Counted from the first letter of the stretch, positions 1 through 9,354 are shown. The stretch is 64,000 nt of DNA from JANMZO01 sp963763135 (GCA_963763135.1 CAVXNJ010000009.1:62001-126000); one strand, 5' to 3'. Translations and numbers: made by a program. The notes: generated by a model not told the origin, from the sequence alone.

Positions 1-1
1 G

Positions 2-1270
2 ATGCGTTTCGGACGGGTGATGGAGGCCCTGCCCTACGCCGAGCGGGCCGTTCGTGCGGCCAGTCGGGCCGATCGCCGCGTCCAGCTTCGAGCCGCGGCG
101 ATCCGTTCCGCGAACCTCGTTCTTGCGTCGGTGGACGGCGCCGTCGAAGAAGCGATGCCGATCGTCGATGAACTCATGAACCTTGATGGCCCGATCATCG
201 CCGGGCCCTATCTGGTCGAAACCGTCGGCCGGGCTCTCGCGTTCAAGCGCATCTTCCCTGAACTCGACCGGCTCCTTGATCGGGTAATTCACGCGGCGCG
301 TCGCAACGGCGATGCCTCCGCGCTGGTTCTCCCGCTCACGTGTCAGGCCCTTCGAAACTTCTCGACCCATTACCCGTCGTGTGTTGCTGCTGCGACCGAA
401 GCCATCGAGCTGGCCGAACGAACCGCGCAGCCAGGGTTGGCCATAGGAGCCAGGGTCATTCTGCCGTCGGCGCTTGCGGCACTTCGTGACGACGGTGCGC
501 TCGACCGACATCTGGAGCAGCTCGATTCCGTGAACGACCCGGTGGCATTCGTTACGCGGTGCACGGCCCGCGCCCACCACGAACACGCCCTCGGTCACCC
601 CGGAGCGGCCCTAGCGGCGTTGCAGCCGCTGATTGACTCCCCAACGACGAGAGAGTCCGTGGATCCCTGGCAGCACGACCTCGTTGAGGCATACGCGCTC
701 ACCGGTCGGGGCCGAGATGCTCGGGCGGAACTCGATCGTCTGACCGTGAATCCGTGGTTGGCAGGTGTGTGGCGCGACGGCGTCGTGAAACGCCTCGAAG
801 CAATGCTTACCGATGATCTCGACGACGCCGAGCAGTTGGTGCACGAAGCCGTGCGGTTGCTCGACGGTCATCCAAGCCTCGACAGTGCTCGATGCGAGCT
901 GTGGTGGGGTGAGCGACTCCGGCGGCGACGCCGCCGCTCCGAAGCACGGGTGTACCTTGAGCGCGCACGCGCCCGGTTCGTGGCGGTGGGAGCTACGGCT
1001 TGGCTCGACCGGTGCGACCGCGAACTTGCGGCGATGGGTACGCGTTCAGAAGGCCGCCGGACGAGCGATGTCGTGCTGACGCCACGCGAGCTGCAGATCG
1101 CCCGAGCGATCGTATCGGGTCTCACCCTCGGCCAAGCGGGCGCCCAGCTGTTCATAAGCGCGCGTACGGTCGAGACGCATCTGGCGGCGGTCTACCGGAA
1201 GCTGCAGGTCCGGAACCGGGCTGAACTCGCTGCGCTGGCCGCCTGCGACTCGTCGTTGCTCGGCGTGTGA
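2..1270 (+). CDS. LuxR-family transcriptional regulator, C-terminal part
   Basis: The frame is open from the window edge, so the true start lies upstream and the first Met is probably internal. About 340 residues of helical, TPR-like sequence (repeated Ala/Leu/Arg helices) precede a C-terminal LuxR helix-turn-helix at roughly residues 355-415, recognised by LTPRELQIARAIVSGLT and SARTVETHLAAVYRKLQV. This matches the end of large ATP-dependent LuxR (LAL/MalT-like) regulators, whose N-terminal ATPase would lie outside the window. The ligand and targets cannot be read from this part. It converges on the next gene with only 38 bases between the stops. Confidence 0.85.
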   Translation: MRFGRVMEALPYAERAVRAASRADRRVQLRAAAIRSANLVLASVDGAVEEAMPIVDELMNLDGPIIAGPYLVETVGRALAFKRIFPELDRLLDRVIHAARRNGDASALVLPLTCQALRNFSTHYPSCVAAATEAIELAERTAQPGLAIGARVILPSALAALRDDGALDRHLEQLDSVNDPVAFVTRCTARAHHEHALGHPGAALAALQPLIDSPTTRESVDPWQHDLVEAYALTGRGRDARAELDRLTVNPWLAGVWRDGVVKRLEAMLTDDLDDAEQLVHEAVRLLDGHPSLDSARCELWWGERLRRRRRRSEARVYLERARARFVAVGATAWLDRCDRELAAMGTRSEGRRTSDVVLTPRELQIARAIVSGLTLGQAGAQLFISARTVETHLAAVYRKLQVRNRAELAALAACDSSLLGV

Positions 1271-1308
1271 CTCCTCCGACGATCGCGCCCGATGGGCGTT
1301 GTTGCTGG

Positions 1309-2145
1309 TCAGGTCGGAATACGGCTTACCTTCGGACTCTTCACGTTCTCTTCCGAACCGATCTGCCATTCGCCGAACGGGTCGACGTAGAAGTTGAAGA
1401 CGCGAACCCAGCCTTGTTCGATTTCGGTTGCGTTGCGGTAGAACGTCTTTACCGTGTAGGTCGCCTTCACGGGATACACAACGGTTCCGACCTTGCCGTT
1501 GCCCGAGTCCTGCTTGTAACTCCAAGCGCGCGGCGTGCCGATGCGGATGGATGACACCTCAACACTCACGGCACCCTCCTCGCCCGGGTCGACGGCCTGT
1601 TCACCCTTCTTGCAACGGATGACCTTCTTGACCAACTCCGCGTTGGGCTTGGAACGATTCTTCGCAGTCGGCTGTTCGACCGGGCAGTCGATGAAATCCG
1701 GCATTGGCTGGGTTTTACTTTGCGCCTTGGGCGCATTTGCTACGGCCGGCGGCACCAGCTTGGCCACTGGTGCTTTTGCGGCTGAGTTCGTTTGATCTGG
1801 AGCGATGAGACGGAGAACTTCCGGCTTGCACGGGTACTCCACGTTGTTCTCATCTGCTTTGAACCGAAACCAGCTGCCGTCGGGTTGCATCCCGGCACCG
1901 AAATCACCGTCTTTGAACGGCTGGATAGTGCCTTTCATCCACCATGGCCCCTTCGGGTTTCCTGTCACCTCGCATTCGACGCGGTCGCCCGCTTTGTACG
2001 TAGTTCCGGCCTGTGCGAATGCAGAGGGGGCGGGTATGGCCGGAAGGCTCAACACAACGGCCGTCATGCACAAAACGGTCATTCGAGTCATGCGCTGGTT
2101 GCGAGCGATCTTCCGGTTGCGGGTCGACGATGGGAGGAAAGCCAT
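1309..2145 (-). CDS. Secreted protein of unknown function
   Basis: I do not recognise the family. The N-terminus has a basic segment, a hydrophobic core (residues about 22-42) and an AFA-Q cleavage-like site near residue 45, so export by Sec is likely. The mature part starts with a small Cys-containing domain (GDRVECEVTG to YPCKPEVLR, probably one disulfide), then an Ala/Pro/Lys linker, then a second Cys-containing domain rich in aromatic and charged residues ending near FGEWQIGSEENV. The start is uncertain: Met19 or Met22 would also give a good signal peptide, and none of the starts has a clear ribosome binding site. It runs opposite to the peptidase operon that follows. Confidence 0.6.
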   Translation of the reverse strand: MAFLPSSTRNRKIARNQRMTRMTVLCMTAVVLSLPAIPAPSAFAQAGTTYKAGDRVECEVTGNPKGPWWMKGTIQPFKDGDFGAGMQPDGSWFRFKADENNVEYPCKPEVLRLIAPDQTNSAAKAPVAKLVPPAVANAPKAQSKTQPMPDFIDCPVEQPTAKNRSKPNAELVKKVIRCKKGEQAVDPGEEGAVSVEVSSIRIGTPRAWSYKQDSGNGKVGTVVYPVKATYTVKTFYRNATEIEQGWVRVFNFYVDPFGEWQIGSEENVKSPKVSRIPT

Positions 2146-2333
2146 ACCGTCAGGATCGCAACGATCGCGTAGCGGACGTATAGCCGCTGGTCAGACGTCT
2201 CCCGAACGAGCCTGCGGACGGCCAGGTTTGACCTGCCTACCTGCTTCCGGCCTTCGCTACAGAAGGTCTCGCCCGTGCACCAGCGCATCCGTTCACGTAT
2301 ATTGCCGTGCAGGACGATTCGACGGAGGATCCG

Positions 2334-4016
2334 ATGAGCTCTACGGGTGGCTTACGGGAAAGCGAACGTCGGCCGCTTCGCGTCTTCGCTTTTGATCCGA
2401 TGGTCGATCGCTTCCGTCCACCGGTGGTTCTCAGGGTGCCGTTCGAACACGTGAAGCCCGGACCGATCGGCCGCCTGCTCTCGGTCGTGGACCTCGACAT
2501 TGATCGCAACAAGGTGCTGCCACCGCTCGATCTCGACGATCCGCGTGTGCTGATCGGATCGGGCCTGACCCCGTTGGAGACGGACTTCCGGTCGCATCAG
2601 CAAGTTGTCTACGCAGTATCAATGGCCGTATACGAGGCGTTCGAGCGTGGCCTCGGCCGGCCGATCCTCTGGCATGCCGGACGACGATTGCGACTCGTGC
2701 CGCATGCGGGACCGATGGCCAATGCGTTCTTCCACCCCGAAACGTTCTCGGTCCTCTTCGGCGCTTTCAAAGCGGTTGACCAAAGTCCGGGCGGCAACCT
2801 CGCCGGCCAGACCGTCTACTCGTGTCTTGCGTGGGATGTGGTCGGGCACGAGGTGAGCCATCCGGTTCTCGGCGACCTTCGTCCATTCGAAGTCGGGCCT
2901 CGAGTGCCGCATCCGCGTTACCCGGACACGTTTGCCGTCCACGAAGGGTTCTGTGATTTCGTGGCACTGCTCGTGCGCCTCACCGAGCGCAGCGTCGTGA
3001 TGCCGATACTGACGGAATTCGGACCGAGTCTGAAGGGCACTCCGCTGCTCCGATTGGCCTCGCAGTTCGGACAGGCCACCGGGATGGGTCAAGCATTGCG
3101 CGAGTTCCCATCGGCGGCCGAAGTGTCGACGGAGACGGAGCCGCACGTGCTGGGGGAGAGTTTTGCGTCGACCTTCATCGAGGCGTTTCTGGAGACGCTC
3201 AGCCACGACACCCGTGACCTGTTCGGGCTCCACGGTGCGCCGAGAAGCGACGGTTGGCTGCACCCGGATCTCGTCGGGCGCATCGCCGGTACAACCACGA
3301 AACTCGCCAGAGAGGTCCTCGACGTGTGCATCGGCGCGCTTGACCTTCTCCCTCCTTTCGATGTTCGGTTCGGAGACTTCCTGCGGGCTGTGGTGACCGT
3401 AAGTACGGAGCGGTTCGGACCGCGACAGGAGGTCTTCCGGTCGAAGCTCATCGAGGCCTTTCGGGTGCGCGGCATGACGCCGATCGACGTCGAATCGTTG
3501 GCGGTCGAGGCACTGCACCTCCAGACCAGGGCGTTCCCGGGCGGCACGCCGTTGCCGCACGTCGACGACGCGCTCCTGTTGACACAACACGCTCTCGCAC
3601 TGCGTCGCGCCTACATGGCCGATCCGGAGTACATCGATGAAGCTGCCGCAGCGGTGAACGCCGATCTTCGCAAGATGACCCGATGGAAGCGCGACGTCGT
3701 CGCGTTTGCCAAAGTGCATGCGACCCGCCTCGGACTGGAGCGGACCCGACCGGTGAAAGTCGAGAACCTCACCGGATCATTCGGCGTCGATGCCACCGGC
3801 AACGTTCGAGCGCGCGTCACCGTCCAGATCATTCAACCCAGCACGACAACATCTCCGCGCCGGGGTGTCACGCTCGTGGCGAACAGCAACGGAGAGATCG
3901 AGTATCAGGTGCGGACCCACGATCGGCGTGGCCGACGCGAATCGACAAGCTGGCCGTTCAAGAACCCCGTCAGCGACCACGACCTTGTAACTGCTCTCGC
4001 GGGCTACGTCCGATGA
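2334..4016 (+). CDS. Gluzincin-like metallopeptidase paralogue A (HEVSH), first gene of the hemocyanin operon
   Basis: A 560-residue protein with a zinc-protease signature: HEVSH at residues 172-176, followed 28 residues later by HEGFCDFVALL, whose Glu204 is the expected third zinc ligand (HExxH...E, gluzincin type). No signal peptide or membrane helix is visible, so it is probably cytosolic. The C-terminal 100 residues form a separate beta-rich domain that is also present in the next gene. The start was chosen at ATG 2334 because GGAGG lies five bases upstream; an in-frame GTG at 2307 is possible. Its stop overlaps the next start (ATGA). The protein is clearly homologous to paralogue B over its whole length. 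The substrate is unknown; the hemocyanin-like protein downstream is an inferred candidate. Confidence 0.75.
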   Translation: MSSTGGLRESERRPLRVFAFDPMVDRFRPPVVLRVPFEHVKPGPIGRLLSVVDLDIDRNKVLPPLDLDDPRVLIGSGLTPLETDFRSHQQVVYAVSMAVYEAFERGLGRPILWHAGRRLRLVPHAGPMANAFFHPETFSVLFGAFKAVDQSPGGNLAGQTVYSCLAWDVVGHEVSHPVLGDLRPFEVGPRVPHPRYPDTFAVHEGFCDFVALLVRLTERSVVMPILTEFGPSLKGTPLLRLASQFGQATGMGQALREFPSAAEVSTETEPHVLGESFASTFIEAFLETLSHDTRDLFGLHGAPRSDGWLHPDLVGRIAGTTTKLAREVLDVCIGALDLLPPFDVRFGDFLRAVVTVSTERFGPRQEVFRSKLIEAFRVRGMTPIDVESLAVEALHLQTRAFPGGTPLPHVDDALLLTQHALALRRAYMADPEYIDEAAAAVNADLRKMTRWKRDVVAFAKVHATRLGLERTRPVKVENLTGSFGVDATGNVRARVTVQIIQPSTTTSPRRGVTLVANSNGEIEYQVRTHDRRGRRESTSWPFKNPVSDHDLVTALAGYVR

Positions 4017-5797
4017 GCCTGCAGACGTTACGCAGGCCGCTGCGCATCTTTCCGTTCGACCCTCAGATCGATCGCTCGGGACGCTCGGTAATTGCCGATG
4101 TGCCCTTCGAGCAGGTGCGTCCCGGTCCGTCCGGCAGACTCGTCGAAGTCATCGACTATGACGGCGTGCGACAGCGCTTCTACGAACCGGTTGACCTGAA
4201 CGATCCGGTGCTACTTCGCAATCAGGGCATCGACCTTGCCGAGGCCGATCCGAAATTCCATCAGCAGATGGTCTATGCCGTCGTAATGCGTGTGCTCGAG
4301 AGCTTCGAGCGTGGCCTCGGACGGCCGTTTCGCTGGCGCGGCAAACGGCGGTTGCGGATCTATCCGCACGCATTCGAGGGAAAGAACGCGTACTTCGACG
4401 AGAACATGTTCGCCCTTCTCTTCGGAACGTTCACGGCAGACATGAACGACCCCGGACCGAACCTGCCGGGGCAACGGGTGTTCACGTGCCTTTCGCACGA
4501 CATCGTGGCGCACGAGTGCACTCACGCGGTCATCAAGCGGCTGCGTCCGAACTACTCGACGCCAACAAACCCCGACGTGCTGGCCTTCCACGAGGGTTTC
4601 GCTGACATCGTTGCGTTACTCCAGCACTTCACCTACCCCGACGTCGTAGCGGAACATGTAGCGCTCACCCGAGGCGAACTCGGATCGCCGAATTCCCTCC
4701 TCACGCTCGGATCACAGTTCGGGTTCGCTCAGGGAAGCGGCGAGGCGTTGCGGACAGCGATCATGGCCCCGTCGAAGGGTGACTATCTCGCGAGCGAGGA
4801 GGAACACGACCGTGGCGCGGTGCTCAGCGCAGCAGTGTTCGGGGGCTTCCTCCGATCGTGGAAGGAGTCCATTGCCGACCTGGTGCGCCTTGCGACGTCG
4901 GGAACGGGCGTACTCACTCCGGGCGCACTGCATCCCGACCTCGTCAAACGGGTCTCCCAAGCGGCCTGCATCATCGCCACGCGCATCTCGGACATCTGTG
5001 TCCGGGCATTCGACTACATGCCGCCCGTTGACATCACATTCGGCGACTATCTCCGGGCGCTCGTCACGGCCGACCATGACCTGTACCCTTCCGACGACGA
5101 TCATCTGCGCGCGAACCTTATCGAGGAGTTCCGCCTCCGAGGGATCTATCCGATGAACGTCGCATCGCTCAGCGATCTCTCGCTGCGGATCGAGCCGGTT
5201 GATCCTGTGGAGTTCAAGGTACCGCTACCGTTCGTCCCCCAGCGTCTGTTGGAGACAGCGCGCGAGCTCGACCGACAGCGACGGGCCGTGCGAGAAGATG
5301 TCAGCGAGGATGAACCGCCACCCAATGGTCTGACCGCTGCGACCGATGAGGACTCGGCGGAGTGGGCGAGCCCCCAGCAACAGAAGATGTGGGCGCGGCA
5401 ACTGCATGCCTGGGCCGACGCCCACCGCGGTCCGCTTCGTCTGGACCCGACGGCGACGATTGCCGTGACGGGCTTTCATACGGGAATCCGACTCGACGCG
5501 GATGGCTACGCTCGCACCCAAATCTCGCTTCAGCTCGTGCAGCAGAGTCCCACACACGCCGACGAGTTCGGCGGCGTCGTCCCCCTTGGTGGAGCAACGG
5601 TGATCGCTGACAGCGAGGGGCGCGTTCGATACGTCGTGTCGCGTCCGCTGCCGACACAAACGAACGGCGGCCTCGACCAGATGCGTGGCTTCCTCGCCTC
5701 GGTCGAGCACCGCATGACGCAGTCCGCGTGGACCGCGAACCCGAATCGGCGCATTGTCGAAAACCTGAATCTGCGAGGCATCGATGCCCGCCGCTAA
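4013..5797 (+). CDS. Gluzincin-like metallopeptidase paralogue B (HECTH)
   Basis: A 594-residue paralogue of the preceding gene. The zinc motif is HECTH at residues 167-171, with a second motif FHEGFADIVALL giving Glu194 as third ligand. Both genes open with the same pattern (RPLRIFPFDPQIDRSG here) and end in a similar beta-rich domain (around GIRLDADGYARTQISLQLV). There is no signal peptide. The open frame extends upstream to 3683, but ATG 4013 overlaps the previous stop by ATGA and restores alignment with paralogue A, so this start is preferred. A charged insertion near residues 425-460 is absent from A. The tandem pair looks like a duplication with possible specialisation. The peptidase role is inferred from the motif only. 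Confidence 0.75.
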   Translation: MSLQTLRRPLRIFPFDPQIDRSGRSVIADVPFEQVRPGPSGRLVEVIDYDGVRQRFYEPVDLNDPVLLRNQGIDLAEADPKFHQQMVYAVVMRVLESFERGLGRPFRWRGKRRLRIYPHAFEGKNAYFDENMFALLFGTFTADMNDPGPNLPGQRVFTCLSHDIVAHECTHAVIKRLRPNYSTPTNPDVLAFHEGFADIVALLQHFTYPDVVAEHVALTRGELGSPNSLLTLGSQFGFAQGSGEALRTAIMAPSKGDYLASEEEHDRGAVLSAAVFGGFLRSWKESIADLVRLATSGTGVLTPGALHPDLVKRVSQAACIIATRISDICVRAFDYMPPVDITFGDYLRALVTADHDLYPSDDDHLRANLIEEFRLRGIYPMNVASLSDLSLRIEPVDPVEFKVPLPFVPQRLLETARELDRQRRAVREDVSEDEPPPNGLTAATDEDSAEWASPQQQKMWARQLHAWADAHRGPLRLDPTATIAVTGFHTGIRLDADGYARTQISLQLVQQSPTHADEFGGVVPLGGATVIADSEGRVRYVVSRPLPTQTNGGLDQMRGFLASVEHRMTQSAWTANPNRRIVENLNLRGIDARR

Positions 5798-7163
5798 GAA
5801 GGCCAGCGACAAGAAGTCGGTTCCTGCGACGACGATGACGAAGACCAAGCGCCGCGCGCCTCGACCGGTCAAACCCGCGACCGGTGGTGTGCGAATCCGG
5901 ATGTACAACGTGGGTTTCGGAGACGCGTTCCTCCTTCACCTACCCACGTCCGACGGTGATCGCACCGTACTCATCGATTGCGGACAGCACCTGGGCGGCA
6001 TCGCCAACCCGATGAACTCGGTCCTCGACGATCTCATCGGCGCTGTCACGAGCGGAGATCAAGCCCACATCGATGTGGTCATCGCCACCCATCGCCATTT
6101 CGACCATATCTCCGGTTTCGACTCGGCCAAGTGGAAGGCGGTAGACGTCGGCGAGGTGTGGATGCCGTGGACCGAGGAGCACGGCGTGCCTGCGGCCGAC
6201 GCGATCCGACGGTCACAGAATCGGGTCGCTCAGGCACTCCATTCCCGCTTCGGTGGTGTCGACACCAAGATCGGCTTCTTCGCGTTGAATTCGTTCGGCA
6301 ACAAGGGTGCGGAAAACACGCTGCGAACCGGATTCGTCGGCGAACGGAAGCACCGGTACCTCCCGGCCGATCAGCGAACGGACCGCACGTTCACGACGTC
6401 GTTGCTTCCCGGCGTGACCGTCCATGCTCTCGGGCCCTCCCGCTCACCCGATGTCATCGCCACCATGATGCCGCCGGAGGAACAGATCTTCCACGCGTTG
6501 GCCGCGCATCGGGAAGCCGTCGACAACAGAACCGACACCATCTCCGACACCAGCGACGACTCGATGGCCGACACCGGTGACGCCTCGGTTGCGTCCGACG
6601 ATGCTCCGGTCGCCGACTCGTTCCCAGATCTGTTCGCGGCCCGATACGTGGTCGACACGCCGGATTATGGCCGCAGGTATCCCGAACTGTCCGGGCACGC
6701 GTCGTCGGCGCAGGTGATCAAGGCGGCAGAGGAGGACCTGCTGGCCGGCGCATCTGCCATGGAGGACGCCATCAACGGCACGAGCCTCATGCTGATGTTC
6801 GAGGTCGGCAACCAGTGCCTGCTGTTCGCAGGCGACGCCGAGTGGGGCACATGGAGCGAGGTGCTCGCCGATGAGGCATGGCGCGAACTGCTGGCTCGCA
6901 CGACCGTTTACAAGGTGTCACACCATGGCAGCCTCAACGGCACGCCCATAGACTTCGTCGACGAACTGCTCCCGCAGAACGCGATCTCCCTCATGTCGTT
7001 TCGCGACGTGAAGAAGTGGCCCTCGATTCCGCGGAAGGGACTGACGGACGCGCTGGCGGAGCACTCGCGAACGCTCATCCGTAGCGACGAGATCCATGAC
7101 GCGCCGGGTACCTCGCGCCACGGTGATCTGTGGATCGAGCTGACCATACCGGTCAGTTCCTGA
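5784..7163 (+). CDS. ComEC-like metallo-beta-lactamase-fold hydrolase, soluble
   Basis: A 459-residue protein. After a Lys/Arg/Pro-rich N-terminus, the metallo-beta-lactamase fold begins near residue 36 (MYNVGFGDAFLLHLP). The metal motif HxHxDH is intact (HRHFDH, residues 103-108), as are LLFAGDAEWGTW and KVSHHGSLNGTP, the latter typical of the ComEC/Rec2 C-terminal domain. No membrane helices are present, so this is a stand-alone soluble relative, possibly a nuclease or phosphodiesterase. An acidic, Asp/Ser/Thr-rich insertion lies around residues 245-275. It overlaps the preceding gene by 14 bases, which implies translational coupling. Its role next to two proteases and a copper protein is unknown. 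Confidence 0.8.
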   Translation: MPAAKKASDKKSVPATTMTKTKRRAPRPVKPATGGVRIRMYNVGFGDAFLLHLPTSDGDRTVLIDCGQHLGGIANPMNSVLDDLIGAVTSGDQAHIDVVIATHRHFDHISGFDSAKWKAVDVGEVWMPWTEEHGVPAADAIRRSQNRVAQALHSRFGGVDTKIGFFALNSFGNKGAENTLRTGFVGERKHRYLPADQRTDRTFTTSLLPGVTVHALGPSRSPDVIATMMPPEEQIFHALAAHREAVDNRTDTISDTSDDSMADTGDASVASDDAPVADSFPDLFAARYVVDTPDYGRRYPELSGHASSAQVIKAAEEDLLAGASAMEDAINGTSLMLMFEVGNQCLLFAGDAEWGTWSEVLADEAWRELLARTTVYKVSHHGSLNGTPIDFVDELLPQNAISLMSFRDVKKWPSIPRKGLTDALAEHSRTLIRSDEIHDAPGTSRHGDLWIELTIPVSS

Positions 7164-7229
7164 CCCTTACGTGGCCCAGAGAACTGACACAGAACAGAAG
7201 GACCGAACCGACAAGGAGATTGGACACCC

Positions 7230-9341
7230 ATGGCCACCATCGCCGAGCTACGTTCCCGCAGCGAAACCCTATTCACCGATCTTCTACGCGCGCATACGAT
7301 CCCTCCATCGCCGGCACGAGCGCAGCGCCGACGGGGCGTGGCCGCCCGTCCAGCGATCCCGGCCGATCCTGGGCCGTCGCCGTTCAACTGGTTCGACCCC
7401 GCGCAAGCGATCGCGGCAACGACGATGGCGCTGCGGCTCGCCGCTTTGGCGGCATCGAAGAAGCGCGTGAACGACGGTCTCGGTCTGGCCCTCGATCACG
7501 CCGAAGCAGAAAGGGCGCGTGTGGCCCCCGAACAGGTTCGTCAAGGCCTTGCGCTGTTCGTCACCCACGACCAACGCGGAAGGCGCCTGATCAAACCGCG
7601 GGCGGTCGTCGCTGCACCGACATTGTTTCCACGATCGCCGAGAGCGGTGGCACGTCGGCACGGGGTCTCGATCGGAGGCGCAGCACCTCAGCTCGATTAT
7701 TGGCGGGAGGACGCGTTGGCCAACGAACACCACCAGCACTGGCATGAGGTCTACCCCTACTCCGGACTGCCGCCGTCGGACTTCACCAACTGGGTCACCA
7801 CCACGCCAAAGACGACACTCGTCCAAATCCTCACGGCGTTGGACTCTACGCGCAACTGGACGCAAATCCTGAATGGTCTGACTACCGAACGGATCGCGGG
7901 ACTGTTCGCCGATGTAGCGGGCAGCGACGCCGTGAGCCTTCTTCCGGCCGATCTGTACCGGAAGCTGTTCCGGCTGAACGACCGCCAGGGTGAGCTGTTC
8001 TTCTACATGCACGCGCAGATGTTGGCCCGCTATGACGCTGAGCTCCTCTCGAACGGGCTCCAGCGGGTGAAGCCGTTCGGACCACCGGAATGGCCGCAGC
8101 CGATTCCCGAAGGACACAACCCGATCGGCCTTGCCGGCTTCTTCCGACGCAACGCCAACGTGCGGCTCAGCGCGGGCGCTGTCAGCGCTCTCACCACACG
8201 CGAGAACGAGATCCTTCAGGCGTTGACCGCAAAGAAGTTGCGCGGGGTCGGCGTCGCGACCCTTGCCATCGACCGGACGCGTCTGGGCGAAGCCGTCGAG
8301 TCCACCGTCGCGCAACTGCGTGACACCGATCCCGGCCGGTATGGCGGGCTTCACAACGCTGGACACGGATTCATCGCCCAGCTCTCGGCGGGTGGTCCCG
8401 GAGTGATGACGTCAACCGTGACAGCGATCCGTGATCAAGTGTTCTGGAGGTGGCACAAGCACATCGACGACCTGAACTCGAAGTGGCAGGACACGCTTGC
8501 GCCGTATCCGTTCACCGACGCCCCGGCCGTCATCATGCGCAACGACCTGACCGCTGCGAACGCCGGCCCGTGGTCGAGCCCCGACATCATCCTGTGCCGC
8601 ACCGCCGATCTGCCGACGACCGGCGATCTCCGAGTGCTCGGCGAGCAGTTATTCGGTGGCCCGAAGTGGGGAGCCGACTTCACCGCAGCCACGGCGACGG
8701 CTCCCGGTCAGACGCTCACGACCGTCAGCGAGCTGCGAACCGCTATGGCAACCCGAACTGTCGCAGGCGCGCCGGTTACCTACCTGACCCACACGCCGTT
8801 CAGCTACTTCCTGCGAATCGAGAACAAGGCAACGACGAAACGCACGATCACGGTGCGCATCTTCCTTGCGCCGGCCGAGTCTGCCGCCGACCGCAGGGCA
8901 TGGATCGAGATGGACAAATTCCTCGCGGAGATCCCCGCTCGCAAGAAGGTCGTGTTGTACCGCTCCGACACCGAGTCGGCGATCGTGAAGCGACCGGCCG
9001 AGATGAACCCGGGAACCGTACAGCCCGGTGGCGGGAATCCGAACGAAAACGCGTACTGCGATTGCGGATGGCCGTACACGTTGCTTCTTCCGAGAGGCAC
9101 AGCGTCGGGCATGAGTTACCGCCTGATGGTGATCTGCACTGATGCCGCCATCGACAAGGTGGCTGCGCCGGATCACTGCGGCTCGATGAGTTACTGCGGA
9201 GCGGTGGACCGGTACCCCGACACTCGTGACATGGGATACCCGTTCTCGCGCCCGTTCGGCGCGGGCCCGAGCGCATTGCTCGATGCCTTGGTCGCACTCC
9301 CGAGCGCATCGGCGCGCACCGTCACGATCCGCCACGGCTGA
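7230..9341 (+). CDS. Arthropod-type hemocyanin/phenoloxidase homologue (type-3 copper protein)
   Basis: A 703-residue protein, about as long as arthropod hemocyanins and prophenoloxidases. All six type-3 copper ligands are present. CuA: His168 and His172 in HHQHWHEVYPYSG and His261 in GELFFYMHAQMLARYD. CuB: His375 and His379 in YGGLHNAGHGFIAQ and His409 in RDQVFWRWHKHID. The C-terminal third carries hemocyanin Ig-like domain signatures (FSYFLRIEN, RIFLAP, WIEMDKFL, CDCGWPYTLLLPRGT, YPDTRDMGYPFSRPF) with paired cysteines. Known relatives bind dioxygen or oxidise phenols to quinones; which applies here cannot be told. There is no signal peptide. An arginine-rich stretch (residues 30-40) precedes PFNWF. 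AAGGAG lies upstream of the ATG. It is the last gene of the operon. Confidence 0.9.
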   Translation: MATIAELRSRSETLFTDLLRAHTIPPSPARAQRRRGVAARPAIPADPGPSPFNWFDPAQAIAATTMALRLAALAASKKRVNDGLGLALDHAEAERARVAPEQVRQGLALFVTHDQRGRRLIKPRAVVAAPTLFPRSPRAVARRHGVSIGGAAPQLDYWREDALANEHHQHWHEVYPYSGLPPSDFTNWVTTTPKTTLVQILTALDSTRNWTQILNGLTTERIAGLFADVAGSDAVSLLPADLYRKLFRLNDRQGELFFYMHAQMLARYDAELLSNGLQRVKPFGPPEWPQPIPEGHNPIGLAGFFRRNANVRLSAGAVSALTTRENEILQALTAKKLRGVGVATLAIDRTRLGEAVESTVAQLRDTDPGRYGGLHNAGHGFIAQLSAGGPGVMTSTVTAIRDQVFWRWHKHIDDLNSKWQDTLAPYPFTDAPAVIMRNDLTAANAGPWSSPDIILCRTADLPTTGDLRVLGEQLFGGPKWGADFTAATATAPGQTLTTVSELRTAMATRTVAGAPVTYLTHTPFSYFLRIENKATTKRTITVRIFLAPAESAADRRAWIEMDKFLAEIPARKKVVLYRSDTESAIVKRPAEMNPGTVQPGGGNPNENAYCDCGWPYTLLLPRGTASGMSYRLMVICTDAAIDKVAAPDHCGSMSYCGAVDRYPDTRDMGYPFSRPFGAGPSALLDALVALPSASARTVTIRHG

Positions 9342-9354
9342 CCAATCACCTCGC

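Noticed and set aside
3683..4012. N-terminal extension of the second metallopeptidase frame
   Set aside because: It runs through the coding region of paralogue A; ATG 4013 with the ATGA overlap gives an end-to-end match with paralogue A.
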